Assembly: GCA_024642805.1 (NCBI GenBank)
Contig: JAHEAK010000011.1
Coordinates: 1-25,663 of the forward strand
Length of the DNA: 25,663 nt
Origin: Kofleriaceae bacterium
GTDB taxonomy: Bacteria > Myxococcota_A > Polyangia > Haliangiales > Haliangiaceae
Direction: 5' to 3'
The translations under genes were made by a program, and so were the position numbers. Shown here one piece after another: positions 21,072 through 25,663 of this stretch. Each line of letters begins with the position of its first letter. Position 1 is the stretch's first letter. Below the pieces are notes generated by a model. It had not been told where the DNA came from and did no database searches. It worked only from the letters and a program-made list of their open reading frames with translations.

Positions 21072-22301
21072 TTAGACGGCGTGTTCCGCGATCAGAGTTT
21101 CGCGAAGCTTGGACAGGGCATTTTCCTGAATCTGTCGAATGCGCTCGCGCGACTTGCCGATGGTATTGGCGATGTCCTGCAGGGTGGTCGCGGTCTTGCC
21201 CGCGAGCCCAAAGCGACGATTGAGGATCTCGATCTCCAGAGGCGCCAGGGTCTCCAGGGCCTTGGTGGCGCGATCGGCCAGGGCGATGGCGGAAATCTGA
21301 TCGAAGGCCGAGTCGCTCTCGTCGGTGGTGAAGACCTCGAGTCGCTCGCGATCGCTGTCCTCGCTGAGCGTCTCATCGAGGGAGAGAGAATGGCCGTGAG
21401 CTCGCTGCATGGTCTTGTCGAGTTTGGAGACGCTCATGCCGACAGCCGTGGCGACCTCTTGCCGGGTGGCTTCGCGACCGAGTTGCAGGCTCAGCTCCTG
21501 ACTTGTCTTGCGAATCTTCTGGCTGGCCTCTGTCACGTGCACGGGCACCCGAACGGTTCGGCTCTTGTCAGCCACGGCTCGGCCGATCGCGTGTCGAATC
21601 CACCAGGTGGCATAGGTCGAGAAGCGAAATCCGCGTCTCTCGTCAAAGCGAGCAACCGCCTTGAGCAGGCCCAGGTTGCCCTCTTGGATGAGATCGGCGA
21701 GGCCCATGCCGCTAAATTGGTAGCGACGGGCCACGCTCACCACCAGGCCGAGATTGCTCTCGACAAAGGAGTTGCGAGTCTGGTTGGCCGCAAAGCGCAG
21801 CGCGTCCAGGCACGAGCGCAACGCGATGAGTCCCTCGAGTCGGGCGGCGTTGCCCGTGAGCACAAGCTCGGATTCGTTGCCAGCCATCAAGGCGTCGAGC
21901 TCAGAGAGGAGGGCCTTGAGAAGATCTTGGTCGGGATCGATCTCGCGGAGCGTTGCGGCGAGTTTTTCCGCCGCTCGCGCCAGCGACTCACGGGAGGCCT
22001 TGGAGCGGGTCTTGGCAAGCCGAGTTGAAGCCGCTTTCAAGGCCCGCAGGGGCAGGTCCTTGCCACCCTCGGCATGCGCTTCGATGTACTTGGCGATGGA
22101 AGCGACCAAAGGCGCATGGGTGAGCAGAGCCACCCAAACCGCTTCCTCACGTGCGCGCAGGTTCTCGGCAAGGGTTGCCTCGCCATCGGCGTCGAGCAAA
22201 CCGCCCGTCGACATCTCTTGAAAGTAACGGCCAAGCGAATTGTTGCGGTCGGCGGTGGGGACGGAGCGTTTCCTGGTAGCGGTGGTGAGGTGGTCTTGCA
22301 T
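21072..22301 (-). CDS. Group 2 sigma-70 family RNA polymerase sigma factor
   Basis: 409 residues from the ATG at 22301; upstream in-frame sequence does not look like protein. Region 1.2 (LGRYFQEMSTGGLLDADGE, 23-41) is followed by a non-conserved helical insert (about 85-165). Region 2 comes next with DLIQEGNLGLLKAVARFD (203-220) and the -10 recognition and melting helix FSTYATWWIRHAIGRA (227-242). Region 3 includes RVPVHVTE. Region 4 ends in the -35 helix-turn-helix LQDIANTIGKSRERIRQIQ (374-392). There is no long acidic region 1.1, so it is a primary-like alternative factor (RpoS/SigB/SigC type) rather than RpoD. It probably serves stress or stationary phase. It is divergent from a DksA-like gene. 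Confidence 0.9.
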   Translation of the reverse strand: MQDHLTTATRKRSVPTADRNNSLGRYFQEMSTGGLLDADGEATLAENLRAREEAVWVALLTHAPLVASIAKYIEAHAEGGKDLPLRALKAASTRLAKTRSKASRESLARAAEKLAATLREIDPDQDLLKALLSELDALMAGNESELVLTGNAARLEGLIALRSCLDALRFAANQTRNSFVESNLGLVVSVARRYQFSGMGLADLIQEGNLGLLKAVARFDERRGFRFSTYATWWIRHAIGRAVADKSRTVRVPVHVTEASQKIRKTSQELSLQLGREATRQEVATAVGMSVSKLDKTMQRAHGHSLSLDETLSEDSDRERLEVFTTDESDSAFDQISAIALADRATKALETLAPLEIEILNRRFGLAGKTATTLQDIANTIGKSRERIRQIQENALSKLRETLIAEHAV

Positions 22302-22491
22302 AGTAGTTGGCTTTCTTCTTCGAAGAAGATGGCCGCGGAGAAGCCATCGAGAAGCCGCGCGTCCCTGGAACCTAAGGTTCGGGTTGGGGCCACTCAATCG
22401 GGCTGGTCCTCGAAGACTGGACCAACCGTTGACGCAAACTGTGCATGAATTTCTCGGCAGCAAGCCGTAATCACTGAAAATCGTACAAGTG

Positions 22492-22516
22492 GGCAATATC
22501 TCCGCCCAATATTGCC
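22492..22516. promoter_or_regulatory. Palindrome between divergent sigma and DksA-like genes
   Basis: Perfect 8-base inverted repeat GGCAATAT (22492-22499) and ATATTGCC (22509-22516), separated by 9 bases. On the minus strand it overlaps a possible -35 TTGGGC and spacer leading to TACGAT for the sigma gene. An outer pair, GGGCAA at 22491 and TTGCCC at 22523, extends the symmetry. It is likely an operator for a dimeric regulator. The remaining 22302-22575 interval shows no gene. Confidence 0.45.
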
Positions 22517-22575
22517 GATTTCTTGCCCAGACCGCCCGTACGCCCTTCAATAGGAACTTAGAAAGGGAGGGTCAT

Positions 22576-22911
22576 ATGAAGACACGTAGCGCTACATCCA
22601 ATGCACGCCGCACCTTGTTGCGCAAAGGCAGGGACCTGCTTCGAGCGACGAGCCGGGGGCGGGGCAGGGCGAAAGCAGCCGACGTGATGGACATGCTCGA
22701 CCTCCGCGAACGGCAACTGCTGTCCTCCATTCACCTGGCACTCGAGAAGATCGAGCGAGGCATCTTTGGGGCGTGCGACACCTGCGCGGAGCGCATTAGC
22801 GAAGAACAGCTCGAGCAAGAGCCGTGGAAGCTCAACTGCCCCGAATGTGATCTCGCTGCTGCCAGCCCGGGCCCGACGGCGGAAGACGCTGTTGCGGCCG
22901 ATCTGAGCTAG
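22576..22911 (+). CDS. DksA/TraR family zinc-finger protein
   Basis: 111 residues from an ATG with an excellent ribosome-binding site (AGGGAGG, 5 bases upstream), which fixes the start. The C-terminal C4 zinc finger has C67-x2-C70-x17-C88-x2-C91, the DksA spacing. It is preceded by a helix (LRERQLLSSIHLALEKIERGIFGACDTC). The N-terminal part is short and basic (RRTLLRKGRDLLRATSRGRGR) instead of a long coiled coil. Family members bind the RNA polymerase secondary channel and help ppGpp control of transcription. The shortened, basic N-terminus makes a classical DksA tip less certain (DVMDMLD may replace DxxDxA). Divergent from the sigma gene, so joint control of transcription is plausible. Confidence 0.85.
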   Translation: MKTRSATSNARRTLLRKGRDLLRATSRGRGRAKAADVMDMLDLRERQLLSSIHLALEKIERGIFGACDTCAERISEEQLEQEPWKLNCPECDLAAASPGPTAEDAVAADLS

Positions 22912-22985
22912 GAGCGGCAAAGCCGATCTGAGCCAGGAGCGGCAAAGCCGATCTGAGCCAGGAGCGGCAAGCCGATCTGAGCCAG
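22897..22985. repeat. 25-bp tandem repeat spanning the stop codon of the DksA-like gene
   Basis: About 3.5 copies of a GCCGATCTGAGC(T/C)AGGAGCGGCAAA-type unit: 22897-22921, 22922-22946, 22947-22970 (one base shorter) and a partial copy at 22971-22985. The first copy contains the gene's own stop TAG; in the others that base is C, so TAG became CAG. This looks like slippage duplication. A 6-base hairpin (GCCAGC...GCTGGC, 22981-22998) follows, before the end of typA. Confidence 0.85.
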
Positions 22986-23036
22986 CACCGAAGCTGGCGT
23001 CAGCCCCGCTAGGAGGCGACGCCAACCGGCCGAAGG

Positions 23037-24877
<1,841 letters not shown>

Positions 24878-24878
<1 letters not shown>

Positions 24879-25234
24879 TACTGCGACTGCTTTGTTTGGG
24901 AGGTGAAGACCCGTCGTGTCTTGTTGTTTCCCTGTGGCTCTACACCAAGGGGACGGACCGAAAGTTTATCTTGGCGCAAGCAAATGACCCGACCAGATTC
25001 TTTTGCCATGTGCACCTTGCCTTCGCTGACGCGGTGCACCGTGCAGCGACCGAAGCTCTCGTGCTCGAGGACATCGCCGGGCGATAAGCTGAGGGGCTCG
25101 GTAGGCTGGGTCACTGCTGCTTGGCTCACTGCTGCTTGGCTCGCGCCGCTGTGCTTGATTTCGCTGGCTTCGATCACATCGGCCCACGATGCGCGAGGGC
25201 TCGCGTCGGGCTGAATCTTGGTCGGGGGCGTCAT
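24878..25234 (-). CDS. Small protein of unknown function coupled to typA
   Basis: 118 residues. The N-terminal half is a low-complexity linker with a duplicated SQAAV unit, encoded by a 15-base tandem repeat at 25112-25141. The C-terminal half (about 48-118) is a compact beta-rich domain: LSPGDVLEHESFGRCTVHRV, then VICLRQDKLSVRPLG. The GD-V-x-H-x-x-FG-x-x-x-V pattern resembles small Tudor/SH3-like barrels found in nucleic-acid-associated proteins such as CarD or the UvrD/PcrA C-terminus, but I cannot assign a family. Its TAA overlaps the typA ATG, so it may act with ribosomes or be a leader that sets TypA levels. Confidence 0.65.
25112..25141. repeat. 15-bp perfect tandem duplication
   Basis: CACTGCTGCTTGGCT occurs twice back to back, in frame, inside the gene upstream of typA. 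It lengthens the flexible linker by five residues without harming the frame. Confidence 0.85.
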
Positions 25235-25236
25235 CG

Positions 25237-25251
25237 CGGCGGTCTATACCA
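25237..25251 (-). promoter_or_regulatory. Possible extended -10 promoter for the typA operon
   Basis: On the minus strand, TGG-TATAGA (-10 hexamer at 25248-25243) ends 8 bases before the ATG at 25234. No good -35 is seen at 16-19 bases. If real, the mRNA would be almost leaderless. Confidence 0.3.
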
Positions 25252-25384
25252 GATGAATCCCCAGATGCCGAGAACTGCCTGTCAGCTGGGCAAGCTTTGA
25301 CGCTTTGTGAGCATTCTCCACCAGGGTGAGTCTCATAAGTGCATGAAAACACAGGTGGCATGCCCTCTGCTTTGCGGGTATTCC

Positions 25385-25663
25385 ATGAGCGAGAAGCACG
25401 AGCGCATGCTGCGAGTGGGCCTGGCGGGCGTCTTGGCCATGCTCAGCGACCTGTGTGCGCTGGTGTTCTTGGTGGAAAAGCAGCATCTGCAGGTCGCGCT
25501 GGCGGCTCTCCTGGCGGCTGGCGTAGGGGCGGTTCTTAGCTTCTTCCTCAACAAGTACTGGGCGTTTCGAGACTTCTCGCCGATACGAATTGCCCAGCTC
25601 TCCGGCTTTGCGACCGTGGCCGTGGGCTCGGCGCTGCTGGTTACCGCTTGTGTACAGCTCCTG
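25385..25663 (+). CDS. GtrA-family membrane protein (3' truncated)
   Basis: 93 codons are open to the window edge. Three hydrophobic segments are visible (about residues 11-31, 36-58 and 73-93). The second ends in SFFLNKYWAFRDF, the signature of GtrA-like proteins, which are four-helix membrane proteins linked to moving or modifying lipid-linked sugars at the cytoplasmic membrane. One more helix is expected beyond the window. No strong Shine-Dalgarno precedes the ATG. The gene is divergent from the typA unit across 150 bases in which I see no other gene. Confidence 0.8.
   Translation, partial: MSEKHERMLRVGLAGVLAMLSDLCALVFLVEKQHLQVALAALLAAGVGAVLSFFLNKYWAFRDFSPIRIAQLSGFATVAVGSALLVTACVQLL

Noticed and set aside
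22302..22550. N-terminal extension of the sigma factor by 83 residues
   Set aside because: The extra sequence has no sigma region 1.1 character, is rich in Cys, Trp and Arg, and covers the promoter-like palindrome.
22489..22575. Earlier ATG for the DksA-like gene
   Set aside because: The downstream ATG at 22576 has a near-perfect Shine-Dalgarno; the upstream part crosses the palindrome and does not look like protein.
22897..22985. CRISPR-like short repeats
   Set aside because: The units are directly adjacent with no spacers and overlap a stop codon; this is a tandem duplication, and no cas genes are present.

Overview
This is a GC-rich, gene-dense bacterial chromosome segment. It most resembles Myxococcota or a related lineage of the former Deltaproteobacteria. 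The hints are a TIGR04563-like small protein, a PilZ domain of the myxobacterial kind, a degenerate NtrC/Fis-type regulator, a secreted M24-fold protein, and many lone hypothetical lipoproteins and exported proteins. No species can be named from sequence alone. Nothing looks like a phage, IS element, CRISPR array, rRNA or tRNA.

Layout. (1) 1-2033, plus strand: the C-terminal half of an ABC-F ATPase, a tiny ribbon-helix-helix-like protein and a DUF1338 metalloenzyme. (2) 2120-2925, minus strand: a two-gene unit of a PilZ protein and a small exported protein coupled by a GTGA overlap. (3) 3021-10510, plus strand: a dense run with cell-wall recycling (Mpl fused to an ArsN2-like acetyltransferase), an inositol-monophosphatase-family enzyme, an exported M24-fold protein that has lost most metal ligands, a calcineurin-like phosphoesterase, MobA, DusB, and a Fis-type regulator carrying a dead AAA+ domain. 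(4) 10517-11293, minus: a PlsC-type acyltransferase. (5) 11366-20372, plus: a HEAT-like lipoprotein, then a Complex I operon nuoE-F-J-K-L-M-N behind a recognisable promoter. (6) 20532-20945: a seven-iron-type ferredoxin with its own promoter and a strong intrinsic terminator. (7) 21072-22911: a group 2 sigma-70 factor divergent from a DksA/TraR zinc-finger protein, with a palindrome between them. (8) 23037-25234, minus: TypA/BipA preceded by a coupled unknown protein. (9) 25385-end: the start of a GtrA-family membrane protein.

How the genes work together. The nuo genes encode the NADH-oxidising module (E, F) and the proton-pumping membrane arm (J-N). Subunits A-D, G, H and I are absent here and must lie elsewhere if the complex is whole. 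Many junctions are ATGA, TGATG, TAATG or GTGA overlaps, implying translational coupling. The sigma factor, DksA-like protein and TypA together suggest a neighbourhood concerned with stress and growth control.

The points most worth a second look are: the M24 pseudoenzyme; dusB followed by a degenerate NtrC whose C-terminus is a Fis domain; NuoL with a PKD-like periplasmic tail; the Mpl-acetyltransferase fusion; and a ferredoxin in which a cluster cysteine is replaced by phenylalanine. I see no complete, clearly new multi-gene system such as a defence island.
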